From: Cristatella mucedo
Lineage: Eukaryota > Bryozoa > Phylactolaemata > Cristatellidae
Assembly: GCA_009760855.2 (NCBI GenBank)
Contig: WPIO01000058.1
Location: 535,001-599,000, forward strand
Length of the DNA stretch: 64,000 nucleotides
Direction of reading: 5' to 3'
Every line of letters starts with the position of its first letter. Position 1 is the first letter of the stretch. The position numbers were made by a program, and so were the translations under genes. The notes below the pieces were generated by a model. That model had not been told where the DNA came from, ran no database searches, and saw only the letters and a program-made list of their open reading frames with translations. Below, one piece after another: positions 1 to 12,709 of this stretch.

Positions 1-32
1 AGTGCTGCCTTTTGAAACCTGATTGAAATGCT
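1..32 (-). mobile_element. LINE-A fragment at the window edge
   Basis: Nearly identical to 35620-35651 of the large LINE-A copy (RT region encoding QSGFKRQHST). The remainder, if any, lies outside the window. Confidence 0.6.
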
Positions 33-1253
33 TGCAGCAGGCATGAAAAGTGGACAGTTCCAGACAGCGGAAATGTGAAAAAAACGCCGGCAAACACCAC
101 AGTATGTTGATGCCAACCTGAGCAAGCAGAAGAGCTCTGGATAAGAATGCACAATGGTCGCCGCTGGGCTTTACTGCATATGCTCAAGTTTGACTCACTT
201 ATGCATATTATTGCAAGTGCTAGGGCAACGATATTATAACAATGATTTTAAGTAGTCTCGGCTCTGACTATGACAATATTTGATAACGGATAGCGCTGTT
301 AAAGCATCGGCAGAGACTCTAAATTACAGAACTATTATACTAATAAAGTTACTATAACTAGACGTCAGAACTAAAGTAAAGCTCTATCTTTTACTTTTCC
401 CACTCTTTATTTTCGATCGACACAACAGTAATGCATACGGTAATTAAAGTCTGGCTAATATTAACTGCCCAATTTCTTTTCGAAGCTGACCGAGTTCTAA
501 AATGCTGAGCCTAGATCAGAATAGTAATTTTCTCGTTTCCAGCGCTTCCGATGCCGATCCAAAGCCTAAGGAAGCTGGCAAATCCAATTTCTCCTCGAAT
601 CCCTACCGCTACTTCTACTTGTGCCTCTATCCCTACCTCTACCCTGATCCAGAGCCCTTGTCACTGGAGCACAAGACCTTAATACATGTATTTGATGGCT
701 ACGACTGAGCCGCAGAGATACAGCGCGTGCAATTCCTGTGATGCAATGATACCGATAGAGCATTAGAGCCGAACCAAGAATAGTCCTCTATCTAAAAATG
801 CGTCCAACCAGCACTACATTTTTTTTAGAGACAAAGTCGAATTCTGTTGAAAGTTGATTACTAGCAAGACAAGAACGGTTTTTTAGGATTTAGTTCAATC
901 TTTATGAGTGTTGGTAGTTCACTGCATCGTCTTGGCCAAAGCTGAACGCGATAATATGCCGAGTTACATAGAGCCCAGATTCTTAATTAAATAGCCACGA
1001 TAATCAGTAGAGAATATTCGAAATAATTCCCAAAAAGTCAAGTAGTCGCGTCCTCCTCCTTGGGTTCTAGCATAGGTGTAAGGTGCTCGCACTTCACAAC
1101 CCGGGTGGTACAGCTGGAGTCATCTAGCACCCCATTCTGTACTGCCAGTAAAAGAGGAAGTATTTGCCGTTGCGGCTATTCTGTTACATGCTATTAAAAA
1201 GATGACCTTCAATTTAATTTTACTCCAAAGCCAATGTGCTGTTGTTATTAGCT
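33..1253. other. No gene recognised
   Basis: AT-rich sequence between two LINE fragments. The 68- and 75-codon ORFs match nothing I know; 600-650 is a pyrimidine-rich CTA/CCT stretch. Confidence 0.5.
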
Positions 1254-2100
1254 CTGTCAGCACATCTCCCGTTGAATCTGCACGTAATATAGGTGTCCTG
1301 TTCCAAAGTGACCTTTCATAAGACGACAACATCAGCTCCACAGTCAAGTCTGCCTACTTTCAGCTACATTACATTGCTAAAATTTGGGCTTGTTTAGGCA
1401 GAGATACCTCATCTAAAGTGGTCCATGCATTCGTGCCATTTCGTCTTGGTTTCTGTGACTCATTGCTTGCTGGTCTACCTGCCTGTGCAATCAGGTGCTT
1501 AAAGCTGGTGCAAAACTCTGCATCCAGGCCTGTCTGTCGTGAGTTACAGTGGCCACATCTCACCTCTTCTTGCCGACTTGCAGTGGGGTCCAGTCAAACA
1601 AAGCATCTACTTCAAGGTTTTATCACTCACTTTTAGTTCCCTTCATTCTTTGGCTCCAGCCTGCCTATCGGATCTACTTCCCCACCCGCTTTTCGGAATG
1701 TAATCGTTTACTTATACCTCTTACAAACCTCAAATCCTTTGGAGACCGCGCCTTTAGTTTGGATGCTCACAAAGCCAGGAACTCACTTCTGACTTACGTC
1801 ACGACATCCCCTGAATTAACCACATTGAAAAAGAAATGAATCTCTTTATCGCAGTATTTAGCTGGTCCATGCGATTAGTCATTTGTGTGCTTATACGTAC
1901 TGACACTACGTATTTTGCTACTGACTGTATTTGCACGCTGACCTCGTGCGTGTCACCTCTAACCATGTTATGCTCGTTGTTCATTGAACCCATTGCAGCA
2001 AACTATTCAATCCAAGTTAAATCTTTACAGCAAATGTAAAGTGCCTAGAGAGAGATTACGTTCTCTGATGGCGCTATAACAAATGTATTAATATTATTAG
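1254..2100 (+). mobile_element. LINE-B 3' half
   Basis: Matches the RT C-terminal part and 3' UTR of the 5.6-8.8 kb LINE-B (PVESASNLGVLFQS-like, LVHAFVTSRLDFC-like codons). It ends with AAAGTGCCTAGAGAGAGATT, ...TTCTCTGATGGCGC and an AT-rich tail. Confidence 0.8.
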
Positions 2101-2506
2101 ACTTTCATCAAGTATATTCATATTTATCAGTTAATAATAGTCTTTATTTGTATACTGAATATTAATACTTTTTTACTGAACTTACCGCTATGGTCGCACT
2201 GGTTAGACCAAGACAAGGCTACCGAAAGTGAATTAATTATTTGTCTTAAAATAGGTGTTCTATCTCTGAAATATTTCTTATAAAGAGAAGATGACAGGAA
2301 TACATTTTACCCAAATTGAGAACTATATTTTTAATACCATGAGATTGTTTATAGTTTCTTAACCAACTTTAAATGCAGAGTTAAACATTAATAGTGCACA
2401 CAGTAAAAACGATCAAAATTTAATTAAAATTTAATTTTATTAGTCTGAAGAGCAATAAAAAGTGACCATTTTGTTTTAGGTCTGAGCCATAAGTAACTTT
2501 TATGAA
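2101..2506. other. Immediate upstream region of HCN-A
   Basis: AT-rich and without CpG enrichment, unlike the region before HCN-B. TTTTGTTTTAG before position 2480 could be an acceptor for a short coding or UTR exon ending up to the ATG at 2507. Confidence 0.35.
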
Positions 2507-2936
2507 ATGGCGCAGCCAACTTACCCCAAGAAGGAAACCTTAGCTGGTCTTGCCAACCAAACCTCTGCGTTTCGGTATGGTGAGCGAATTAGTAGATCGT
2601 TACCACTTTTGCGGACAAGGAAAGAGCCCCTGACCAGAACAAACCTTGATGCCGCTCCCCCTGCGCACAAGAGCGACACGGAAAATAGTTTTTAACAACT
2701 CAGACATCGTTGCACTGTACGCTCTGGGTTCCATTCTGGAACGGCTGGTTATAAGCCCGAACTCTCGTCGGAAAAGGAAATCCGGATGCCTATCAAAGTT
2801 GAGGGACTTTATTTTCGCCGGAAATGACTACGATGAACCGACCTCGAAGTACGAAATGCTTGAGGACAACCAAAGCACTCAGAACGAAATGAGCAATTTC
2901 ATGTCGCACCCTTTCAGTAGATTCAGGTATACTAGT
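2507..2936 (+). CDS. HCN-A exon 1 (frame changed inside)
   Basis: From the ATG at 2507 one frame encodes a stretch with ISRSLPLL, then ends at TAA (2693-2695). A second frame, open from before the ATG at 2649, encodes IVALYALGSILERL and ends HPFSRFR at donor CAG|GTATAC (2937). In HCN-B the equivalent pieces are in one frame, so HCN-A has an internal length change of about 6 codons plus a frameshift, or uses the downstream ATG. Confidence 0.6.
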
Positions 2937-3016
2937 TACTGTCACCTAGCTAGATTGGGCTGTGCGATGGCTAGCCGCCTAGTTTTATTTTGCTAAAACA
3001 ATGCACTGTTTTGTAG

Positions 3017-3180
3017 GCTACTATGGATCATAATAATGGTGCTGGTGCTCTCATCTATTCTAATAATAGTACCTATCTCAATTGCATTCTTTTCCAACGA
3101 TACTGAAAGAGCTTTGAGGCCGTACAACATTATGTGCGACTGCCTCTTTTTCACGGATATTATTTTTTATTTTAATACTG
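3017..3180 (+). CDS. HCN-A exon 2: S1-S2
   Basis: 164 nt, acceptor TTTGTAG, donor ACTG|GTAAGT; intron 1 is only 80 bp. It encodes LLWIIIMVLVLSSILIIVPI and CDCLFFTDIIFYFNTG, closely matching HCN-B exon 2. Confidence 0.85.
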
Positions 3181-4817
3181 GTAAGTTGGCAGCTGTCATT
3201 GTAGCAGGCATGCTCATGGCTGCATGCGATAGGTACCAAAGTTCCAGCTTAATGAAAAAGTTGCAGGTGGGTTCAGAGCTTAAGCGCTCGCGTGAGTGAG
3301 AACACAGTTTTTTACCTTTACGTATAATTTGGGATGTGCTGTCTTACCTGTGTAACTTCACGATATTTGTCTCTTCTTGCGTATAGCCATGTGCGTTCAG
3401 AAGTGAGCTGAAATGTTGCATGCTATTACTAATCAATCAAAGATTTTGGCAGCATTTCTAAAATGCCAAGCAAACAAAAGTTTTAGCTCTCTTAGAGTGC
3501 TTGAAACATGTTTTATTATTATCATAACTTTTGCAAGCATTTTATACTAAACGTGAGCAAGATACAGTCATAGAATGTACCCGAATATGGCCGCCAAGGC
3601 TTCATGCACACAAAGGCAAAACAACTTAACGGAATGGCGTGGAATGACCAAGAACGCTTAAGAGTTCGGTTGGACAGCTGATTAAATTGCGCCGTGTTAA
3701 TTTGGAGGTAATGTTTCGGAATTTAGCCAGTTTCACCTAGCTTTGTCCAATACTTTCATAGCTGATAGCAAATAAAAGAAAAAGCTACTCAAGAATTTTT
3801 CAGTGAGTATTAAAGCAAAAAAGCCTCCATAGGCAATTAGTAGTACCATGTTGTGCTAAAACAATCAATCTAGTTGCATGTGGTTTGGTAAGGAACTAGC
3901 CCAGTTTATTAGGCGGCAGCGGGCTTATCTGAAAGTCGGAGTAACAAAACGGGCCAAGTATAATATTAGATAGAAAATAATTGCCGATTTAATAGCCGAT
4001 TGAACACACTAAGCTCAATAGCAGCAGTGGAGGAGTGCGACTACGCTTGAGTCAGTTGCTTTAAGGCCAAGATTTAAGTCAGAAACAAGGAAGTATTGAG
4101 CAAGAACTATCAGACAAGTACAAAGATATGCAGCTGAACCATCAGCTACATGTACTGTATACAGTGCTAAACATTTCACATGAATGTCCTAGCACTTACA
4201 AGAAAATGAATTGATAGATAGTCTCAGAAGTTGGACCCACAACCTTCAAAACCACTGGCGAGAGTCAGAACAGCTTACTCACTTCGTAAAGTCCAACATC
4301 TAATAAACTGAGCCGAAGTTCCTCTCTAAGAACCTGTGCATGCTGAAAAACGACTCGATAGAGTTGGCTTAACAGATCACGACGATAAACGTGGCTGGTG
4401 GAGTTGCCTGTTTTATGCTCTTAAATTTACTCGACAGGTTCAAAATTCTGCTGGGAAATATGGTTGGGTTCCGATAGCATTAGTGCAGGGCTTGCAATGC
4501 TGTTGTAACTAATGATAGCTCGCTTCGACTAGCTAGTATTGCCCTGACGCTTCCGACGCATCGCTGCAGATCGCTGCAGTGCACGCGTACCACTGCAGCA
4601 CTACTCTGCACCACTTCAAATCGTCTCTGCCTTTTGCCTGCCAGGTATTGCCCGTCCAAATTCCAGTCACATCGCATGAGATGCTGCATCGTCGAAGATG
4701 ACTTATTCCCTCTAGCCGTAAATGGCCCATCAAGTAACACACCTGTTCATTCATTATCTCCGATCAAAGGGCCGGCCATGCATTATAGTTCGTGATGGCG
4801 AGCAGCGTTATGTACAA
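3181..4817. other. HCN-A intron 2, first part
   Basis: No repeat family or coding similarity recognised; only short chance ORFs. Confidence 0.5.
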
Positions 4818-5030
4818 TAATAAAAATAATAGTAATAATGCATTTGATATAGCGCCTTTAGAGAACCCGATCTCTTTCGCGGCAATTTGCATTTGTTGCA
4901 AAGGAAGCACGATCGAATGGTTAGTGACAGCATGCTCAATAACCAACAAGAATAACGTGGTTAGGGTTGACATGGACAGGGTCAGCATTTACGATGAATT
5001 TTTATTGCTGGGTTACAAATGATCAGTCGT
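4818..5030 (-). mobile_element. LINE-B 3'-tail fragment
   Basis: (AAT)n-like start, then GCGCCTTTAGAGAACCCGAT and CTCTTTCGCGG, the reverse complement of the LINE-B terminal hairpin and 3' UTR. Located in HCN-A intron 2. Confidence 0.65.
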
Positions 5031-5054
5031 CATAAAGTCTGGGGAATCTTCTTC

Positions 5055-5250
5055 GATTAATAATAATGATTATGCATTTGTATATCGTCATCAGAAAACT
5101 GAATCTCTTTCTAGGCACTTTAAAGGTGCTGTTTAGAAAGCATTACCAAACGATTGGTGGTAACATTCACAAGCAGCAGTCACAGTGTAAGCAGGCATAT
5201 GCACACGAGGGACAAATCACACAAACCCACTAAGTTCTGCAATAAAGTTA
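5055..5250 (-). mobile_element. LINE-B 3'-tail fragment
   Basis: Reverse complement of the LINE-B 3' end (CTGAATCTCTTTCTAGGCAC) with 3' UTR, immediately downstream of the previous tail. It appears to be a separate insertion. Confidence 0.7.
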
Positions 5251-5264
5251 TTCAGTTAACCAAT

Positions 5265-5610
5265 TTCTCCAGAAGATTCAGAAGGCTCAAATGACAAATA
5301 CAGCTGAGTATCGTCAGCATAAAAGTGATTGCCGATTCCGTAATCCCGAATCACTTTTACCAGAGGTTGAGTCTAAATCAAGAATAGCAAAGGACCAAGG
5401 ACGGACCCTTGTGGGACATCACTGGTGAAGGGTCTGGTGAATAAAACCGGACCGTCACATGACACGAATCAAACGCGATCAGACCAGTATGAATTGAACC
5501 ACGCGGGTGCTTTGTGTGCCAGACCCACATTTATTCTCATTCGTTTAAGTAGAATATCGTGATTGACAGTGTCAAGCCCAGCTGATATATCCAGGCCCAC
5601 AATTACCCGG
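5265..5610 (-). mobile_element. LINE-A RT fragment
   Basis: Reverse-strand match to the LINE-A RT around the YADDTQLYLSF and GPLLF motifs, with indels. Located in HCN-A intron 2, directly before a + strand LINE-B. Confidence 0.75.
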
Positions 5611-5629
5611 CAGCCCAGCGTAATAATTG

Positions 5630-8600
5630 CCTTTGGAATGCTCGCTCAATGTGTAACAAACCCCTAACAATACACGGGATGGTTATTGATGGCAATCTCG
5701 ACTTGCTCTCTTTGAACGAGACCTGTTTAAAATAGACAAACAGTCAGGGTATAACCACGCCATCCCGGTGGTTTCTCGTTCTTTCACAACCTTTTATTAC
5801 CTCAATATTACCCATAGATCAATGCAAGTCGGAGAAGAGTCGTCATTGTCGCCCGTTACTTCCTAAACTAGAAACCGTTTTCAGTCCCCTCAAAACATTC
5901 TTTCGAATCTCTTGGTTTAAGTACCTCCGACAGTAAACTGCCAATCGTGGCAGTAATCTATCGCGCACTTAGTCTTCCTCTGTCACATATTTCTCAGATT
6001 TCATTTCAATTCTGTGTGCAAGAAATAAATCTTTCTTCGAAATGGGCGATTTAAAAATCCATTTTGACGATTTAGTTGACGCCTTATTTGCTGAATTTCG
6101 CGCACTGAATGATTCTTTTTCTCTTGGGGCGCGTGTGCATCACCCTACTCACAGCAAGGGTCACAGGCTCGATTGAATATTCTCCCGCAAATTTATGCTA
6201 TAATCCCCTATTAATACCAAATGCTGCTCATCTGATCATATACCAGTCTCGTTTAACCTAAGTGTATACCCTCCTCCACACCCAAAAATCATAAGTGAAT
6301 CACAAAACCTCAAGAGCCCTGACATCAATACTGTCAGAGTGAAAATATCTTCTTTGCCCTTGCTGCTCAAGCCCTCATCCGACCTGTCAGCATTAGTAGA
6401 ATGCTACAACATGACGCTTGCTGACATGCTTAAAGGGTTTGCACCGCTGAATAAGTGCAATATGCGCCCTCACCTAGACGGCATGCGGTTTACCGCAGAC
6501 ATTAAACTAGCTAAATCTACTACGCACAAGCTTGAAAAAGCGTATACAAACTCGGATTTGGCTGTCCGTCGTCAGGCATACGCGGACTACAGTAAATAGT
6601 ACCAGGCGATCCTAGTAAAGGCCAAGTCTAGCTTAAAAAAAATATTGCTGGAGCACATATGCTTAATCAGAAAATGCCAATTTCTACCTTCAACCGTCTC
6701 CATAACCGCTCCCAGGGTAGCTCCTTACCCATTGGCAATTTTAGGTGACCTAACCGATCGCTTCTCTAGCTTCTTTTTTGGCAGCAAGATTGGCAAGATC
6801 AGAAATTCAATTGCTAAGGGTCCCCTATGCACCAGTGTCCCTCAATTATATCAACACATGACACCTGTCTATCGATTCCATGCACTACTTCGATGTCAAC
6901 ATTCAAGGAGGTGACATTATCCTAAAATTCATCTCCAAGTCAAAGAAGACTACTAGTTCTTTAGACCCCATTTTCACTGTCCTAATTCTACGATGTTTAA
7001 ATTTGCGGCTTCCATGGATAACTGACATCATAAATATGTCACTAGCCTCAGGTCATGTCCGTGCACCTTTCCAAAAGGCTGTTCTGTGCCCACTCATTAA
7101 AAAAGCAATCCTAGACCAAGAGGACTTGAGAAACTTCCGCTCAGTCTCCCTTCTCCGGTTCCTATCAAAGAGACTAGAACGAATTGTGGCTGACCAACTG
7201 AACGCTTCTATTGAGACCTCAAACCTCGCAAGCAAGTTCCAGTCTGGGTTTAGAGCTAATCACTCCGCAGAGTCAGCATTGCTTGGGTTGTATAACGACC
7301 TTCTCATGAATGCGAACTTGGGTAAACGTCTCTCTGCTTGTTCTGATTGATGTTTCAGCAGCGTTTGATACTAATAGCTCACATAGTCCTTCTTGAGCGT
7401 TTTGTATTTGACCCCGGGCTTCACTGGCACTGCATTGCAATGGTTCAGGTCCTAAATCAGTGGGAGGCTCAAGAGTGTTGATGTGAACAGACAAAAATAA
7501 TCCGAGAAACCGCCTAAGTAGGGTGTACCTCAGGACTCTTTGCTCGGTCGGTTCCTTTTCACAGTTTAAACTCTCCCTCTTGCCAATGTGATCGCCAAGC
7601 ACAATCTAGGCTTTCACTTACATGCATATGACACTCAGTCATACCTTTTCTTTGACCCCTACCAGCCCTCCAGCACGTCAAATTATCTAAACTTTCTGGC
7701 TGCTATTGATATTGGTATTAGTGACAGCTGCACGCAGATGGCAGCAAACTTTCTAAAATTAAATGACGGCGAAACTAATCTACTGATTATAGAAAAACCA
7801 AGTGTGATTCAGAAAGTGGAAAGCCTGACGCTCAAGAGTGGCTCCGCCAGCACATTTCCGGTTGAATCTGCAAGTAATCTAGGTGTCCTGTTCCAAAGTG
7901 AGCTTTCATTTGATGACCACACCAGCTCCAAAGTCAAGTCTGCCTACTTTCAGCTACACAACATTAATAAAATTCGGGGTTGCTTAGACAGGGATACCAC
8001 ATCTAAATTGGTCCATGCATTTGTGACATCCCGTCTCGACTTCTGCAATTAACTGCTTGCTGGTTAACCGGTGTGTGCAATCCGGCGCTTACAGTTGATT
8101 GAAAATTCTGCTGATAGGTTCGTCTTTTGTGAGCGTCGATGTTGCCACATCACACTACCTCTAGCCATCTCGTACTGGGTTCCAGTCAAGCAGCGTATCG
8201 ACTTCAAGATTTTGTCAACATTTTAAGTCCCTTCACTTTCTGGCTCCAGCCTACCTATCAGAAGTACTCCCCACCTGGCTAAGAATAGTACAACCCGCTG
8301 TCACACATATATATATATATATAAATTTATTTGTATTTGTATAGCGCCCCAAGAGAACTTAATCTCTATTCAGGTGCTTAACACATGCCTTGGGGCTCGA
8401 GCCCACGACCTCAGCCAAACCTTGGTCGGGGCGAGCACCTTAACCACTGTACCAAACCAGCTTGGCTCTGACTCGAATCGTTTAGCCATACCTCGTGCGA
8501 ACCTTAAAACCGTTGGAGACCGTGCCTTTAGTTGGCTTGCTCCCAAAGCCCGTAACTAACTACCTATGCAAATTCCAACATCTCCTGACACGACAAGATT

Positions 8601-8800
8601 TAAAAAGAAGCCTAAAAGTACCTGTTTAATACAGCATTTCGCGGGTCACTGACATTTATCTATCATGTACACGTACCTGTTTACACTATACCCGCTGCTT
8701 GCAGATGCAACCACCAATAATTTGGTAATGCTCCTATACAGCGTCTGTAAAGTGCCTAGAAAGAGATTTAGTTCTCTGAGGGCGCTAAACATTTTGATTA
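5630..8800 (+). mobile_element. LINE-B, near full-length relic with nested SINE-1
   Basis: It starts in an endonuclease N-terminus (codons like NARSMCNKP, out of frame) and continues with a linker ORF (6339-6599, ALVECYNMTLADMLKGFAPL). The RT N-terminus follows (6880-7350, FQSGFRANHSAESALLGLYN), then a frameshifted FDT..H block near 7360, a degenerate YADD position reading HAYDTQ (7588-8052) and the C-terminal region. SINE-1 interrupts at 8305-8462; coding similarity resumes with SNRLAIPRANLKTVGDRAFS. The 3' end has the family hairpin (AGAGATTTAGTTCTCT). Several stops and frameshifts: dead copy in HCN-A intron 2. Confidence 0.85.
8305..8462 (-). mobile_element. SINE-1 copy nested in LINE-B
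   Basis: (AT)n, then TAGCGCCCCAAGAGAACTTA and ATCTCTATTCAGGTGC (shared LINE-B-type tail), then GGGGCTCGAGCCCACGACCT (box B region) and AACCACTGTACCAAACCAGC (box A region), reading as a tRNA-derived SINE on the reverse strand. Confidence 0.8.
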
Positions 8801-11504
8801 TTAATTAGCTCGGCCAGAGCAGTGGCATTTACATCATTGTTGCTGCATAGGACGTCACTGGTTACACGGAGGGGAACAGTTTCAGTAATGGAGTTTTTCT
8901 TAAATACAGACCGAAATTTCTTTGGCTTAAAGCTTTTTTCTCTCGTTTATGAATACACTTATCCATATGGTTCTTTCAGAGTGCTCTCACGCTACCAATA
9001 CCTTGGCTTCCACTGTTTCGCATTTTGTACCGTTGAATTAATTGGGTAATGGGCCTTTCAGCTCGTATTAGCTAAACTAGAAAACTCATTTACGGCTTTT
9101 TGTTCTATCTACTTTCATTCAAGTTTTATCTAAGCAGGTGTTGATTGTATCGTAGGAGTGAGAACACGCGAGCATGGCGGAGACCTTTATTCAGGCATTG
9201 TTGACACCGGAAGCGTCCAATACAATGGCCCTCCCACAACCATTAGTTAAATAGCAATGAGAGGGCATGCTGCATCTTACAACAACAGGCATCTGTTCCG
9301 CTCAGTTTTAACTACTCGGCAAGAAATTATCGTTTTTTATGTAGTGTGCTTTTCGTGCTTGCACATACAATATCAACTGCACTAACCAGAGGTCTTACTA
9401 ACCATGCAGCACACCGGAAAACATTCTACACGTACACATTCTTGTAGAAAAGAAAAATTCTGTGAACTTGGGGCCCAAGCTGGTTCATTGTGAGTCCATT
9501 TAATGGTGAAGCTATTTTTGCAAGACAAATCTTTGCATTCCAAAACCTTAATTGAAACCGGGTCGGCTGCTATCGAGCAGATTAAACTTCTTACCTATTG
9601 TCTTGCGTGCTTACCTACAGCGTGCTTCTCTATCTGTGCAGGAAATGAACTGTCCGGAGTTTACAATAGTCAGGGTAAAAAATTGGCGGCAGATCAATGG
9701 CGTCTAAATGCTAGAATCAGCAACTTTGACGTCACTGTCTCTTAACTTATTAGCCTTTGGACGCCCGAGGCACTGACATTTACTCAGGTAATTGGTCGGT
9801 GCCGGTGCCTTAACTGATTCACCGCGATGTAAGATGTTGAATAAATGCTCGTGAAACAATTTGAACTCTTACTGAGTTGTAGCAAATAGTGTATTACGCG
9901 ATATGGCCATTGAAAGTGTACGAAATAACTTGGCCGAATTCGCTAATTTTAGCGTAACCGTAACGGCGGTGTTGTTTGCTATTAGTGGACTGCCGTATCC
10001 TACAAGCGAGTCACTAATTGGGCAACCCCAGGCTGTGATTGCTGATTCTTGCAAACGAAAGCTAGCCAACTGGAAGAGCTTTAAAGGTGAAGGCCTGCCT
10101 GACTACTCCCAACTCGAAAACACTCTGGATGCTAGCAATTTTGCTGTGAACGTAACGCTGCCTATCGTATGTATCGTCTGTGTTTGTGTCACCATGAGGC
10201 ATAAGTATTCATTAAGAGCGCTGCTATCTTGCTAGTACTAGCACGAAAAAATGATTCTTTAGCTTCCTGTAAAATTTAGCAGAGTCAGGAGCGTAATGAC
10301 GTTATTCGGCAGTGAGTTTTTCGCTTTGGCAGCATACTAACTAAAGGCGTGGTCTCCGAAATGATTTGAGGTTTATTCGTGGCACAGCTGAACGACTTGA
10401 TCAGGAGGGCGAACAGAATTATGCCAGGTCTGACTGGAATGCTACGAAGCTTAGCCTGTTGGAAGAGTAGTTCTGATAGCTCGGCAGGCAAAAGAGAATG
10501 AAAAGACCTAAAATTGGCCGACAGAACCTAGAATTTGATGCACTGCTTGCTGGGAAGCCAGCACAGGTCGGCGAGAAGTGGTATGATGTGGCAACTGCGA
10601 CGCTCGCAACAGACAAGTTTTGCTGCAGAGGTTATCCCCAACTGTAAGCACCTAATTGCACATGCCAAAAGATTTGCAAGTATTGCCTGACGGATGTCAA
10701 AGCGGATGTTGGATTTCTCAAATGTACGTACATTCGGGTTTGGTATCCCTAACTTCATAGAGCCAATATTTTTCAACGGTACTTGGACAAAAGAAGGCAG
10801 ACTTTACTGTTGAGCTGAAGTGGTCGTGCAGTGCCAGGTCTCTTTATAATTGGATTCCCAGATGCCTTTCTCAATGAGGCTCAAGAATTTTCAACGACAG
10901 AGCCAGGCTCTTTAATCGGACTTTACAAGGAACCAGACTCACGACTCTATCGCTCTTTGTATAGCGAACGTAACCAATTAAATGGAGTCATAATATGGGC
11001 TGCTGTTGATTGCGGGCAAAACGGACTTCTTCCCGCCTGTCATGACTTAGCTCCTGGAAGCCTAGCTAAACTTTCCAATCAATAATATAGCGCCAATTCC
11101 GTGCCATGGGCGGATAATTCCCTGCCTGCCATGGGCGGATCCGTCCGACGTCCCTGCCTGCATGGATAACCAATGAGGTGCACATTGCTAGGCTTAAAAA
11201 GTGCCCGCGAGTGACACTTTTTAGCTCAAGGAACCCTCCAATCATCTCATCTGTTGTCCACTCAGGCCCTTCATTTTTAGCCGGGCTTCTCTTCTCACTC
11301 TTTTCTGCCTAGTTTCACGTCTTAAGATTGACTAGAAAACGCTCACTCAGCTCTGCTTTTTACATTTTTCTTATCTCGCAAGCCACTCGGGTGCATTGAT
11401 TTCGCTTTGAGCACCTTATCAGCATAAAACCTACCAGTCTTCTTATCCAAGTATACTCATTCGCATGTGCAATACTTTATGAAAAAAATTGCTTGGTTCA
11501 AAAG
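8801..11504. other. HCN-A intron 2, distal part
   Basis: Apart from the LINE-B fragment at 10290-10790, no family recognised. ORFs at 9503-9745, 9903-10235 and 10831-11085 (80-110 codons) show no motif I know and lie inside the intron. A short direct repeat of GCCATGGGCGGAT occurs near 11103 and 11129. Confidence 0.4.
10290..10790 (-). mobile_element. LINE-B C-terminal fragment
   Basis: Reverse strand encodes CAIRCLQLG, CCERRSCHI and PLLADLCWLPSKQCI, as in other LINE-B copies. No 3' tail is seen. Confidence 0.75.
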
Positions 11505-11655
11505 TCCCGATTTTATTGCGGCAAAAGGGCCTTAACGGCTATTATTTCCCACTTGCACTGGGAAAAATTAGGGATCGCCCACACCAGGACTCAAACCTCA
11601 GACCTGTGTTGTGAATTGCGAGCATCTGACCTCCGCGGCTAAGACCGAGGGGCTT
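11505..11655 (-). mobile_element. SINE-2 copy, degenerate
   Basis: GGGCCTTAACGGCTATTATT, CACTTGCACTGGG, GGGATCGCCCACACCAGGAC and TCAAACC match the SINE-2 body and box B in reverse. Located in HCN-A intron 2. Confidence 0.65.
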
Positions 11656-12038
11656 TATCCGAGGGCCTTTGTAACCATTCATAATCGATTCACTCCTTTA
11701 CTCGTAAGTGTGACAACTTATAGCTAGGTACACTCCATACACACCGTTGACCATAAGAGTGATAGAACAAGTGGTCGTGGGGGCAGCTTCGTTTTTTCAG
11801 TTATTCACAATGTAGTTAAAATATGCAAAACTAGCTGTGCTTGTTACCTTTCTAAAACGATCTTGATGTATTACTCTTGCCCGGATTCGATTAAATGCTA
11901 GCAAGTCTTAAAAATTCCAAATTATTGCAATTGGTAGTCTCTGGTGCAGGCGAGCACCGTGCTTGCATGCTAGCGAGCTGCAAAGCGTGCGAAACCGCCA
12001 TTGTCCTTCGCCTGGCACGGGCACTATCACCTACTTAG
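11656..12038. other. End of HCN-A intron 2
   Basis: Unremarkable sequence leading to the acceptor before exon 3. Confidence 0.5.
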
Positions 12039-12289
12039 GCAGTCTGGAAGAACGCAGGGTCACCATGCACCGGCCGACCGTCGCCATAAGATACGCAAGA
12101 AGTTGGCTTGCAGTGGACATAATCAGTATCTCGCCAATAGAGGACATTGTTGAGTTCACAATCAACGACGTGAACTCTTCGTACGTCAAGAGCATTGCCG
12201 TGATAGCAATACGCCCACGCAAGATTCTGCGGCTTACTCGCCTCTTGCGTCTTTGCAGAATAATGAAATATTTCAGTGCTTTGCAAGAG
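12039..12289 (+). CDS. HCN-A exon 3: S3-S4 with altered voltage sensor
   Basis: 251 nt in the correct phase, acceptor ACTTAG, weak donor GAG|GTCGTG. It encodes YARSWLAVDIISISPIED and an S4 reading AIRPRKILRLTRLLRLCRIM. Relative to HCN-B the first arginine is isoleucine, Q268 is arginine, and proline and arginine appear in the IRPRK segment. Confidence 0.8.
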
Positions 12290-12709
12290 GTCGTGGCATG
12301 CCATTTTCACACTTATAGTGTTTTATACTGTCGAATATGAGCTGATCTTGATGCAATTGCAATGCAAACTGATTTTCTTCCTTTATAAAACTTTTCTCAG
12401 TCACTATAAGCTTGTGAAGCTGCTAATTGATCATCCAGTTATTGAGTACCTTTTACATATATTATGCTGTTTTCTTTGAATGGATTTTTCTGGAGTGCAT
12501 GCGCTGAGAATAATTTCAAGCATGTAAAAAAAATCTTGTCGCACGTTTGGCAATTGATAGACTCAAATGCACAGCCCTGCTTATGCCAAAGCAGTTTTAG
12601 CAAGAATTAATTACTTCATCGTAGTCCTGTGATGAGGTCAGCGACCATCTTAAAAAGCACCACGCGTCACTCTCAGTTAAAGAGGCCTTAATAATAATGT
12701 TCGATGCAG

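Noticed and set aside
9903-10235. 110-codon ORF with a hydrophobic C-terminal segment in HCN-A intron 2
   Set aside because: No recognisable family, alternative-frame neighbours and no splice support; could not be supported as a gene.
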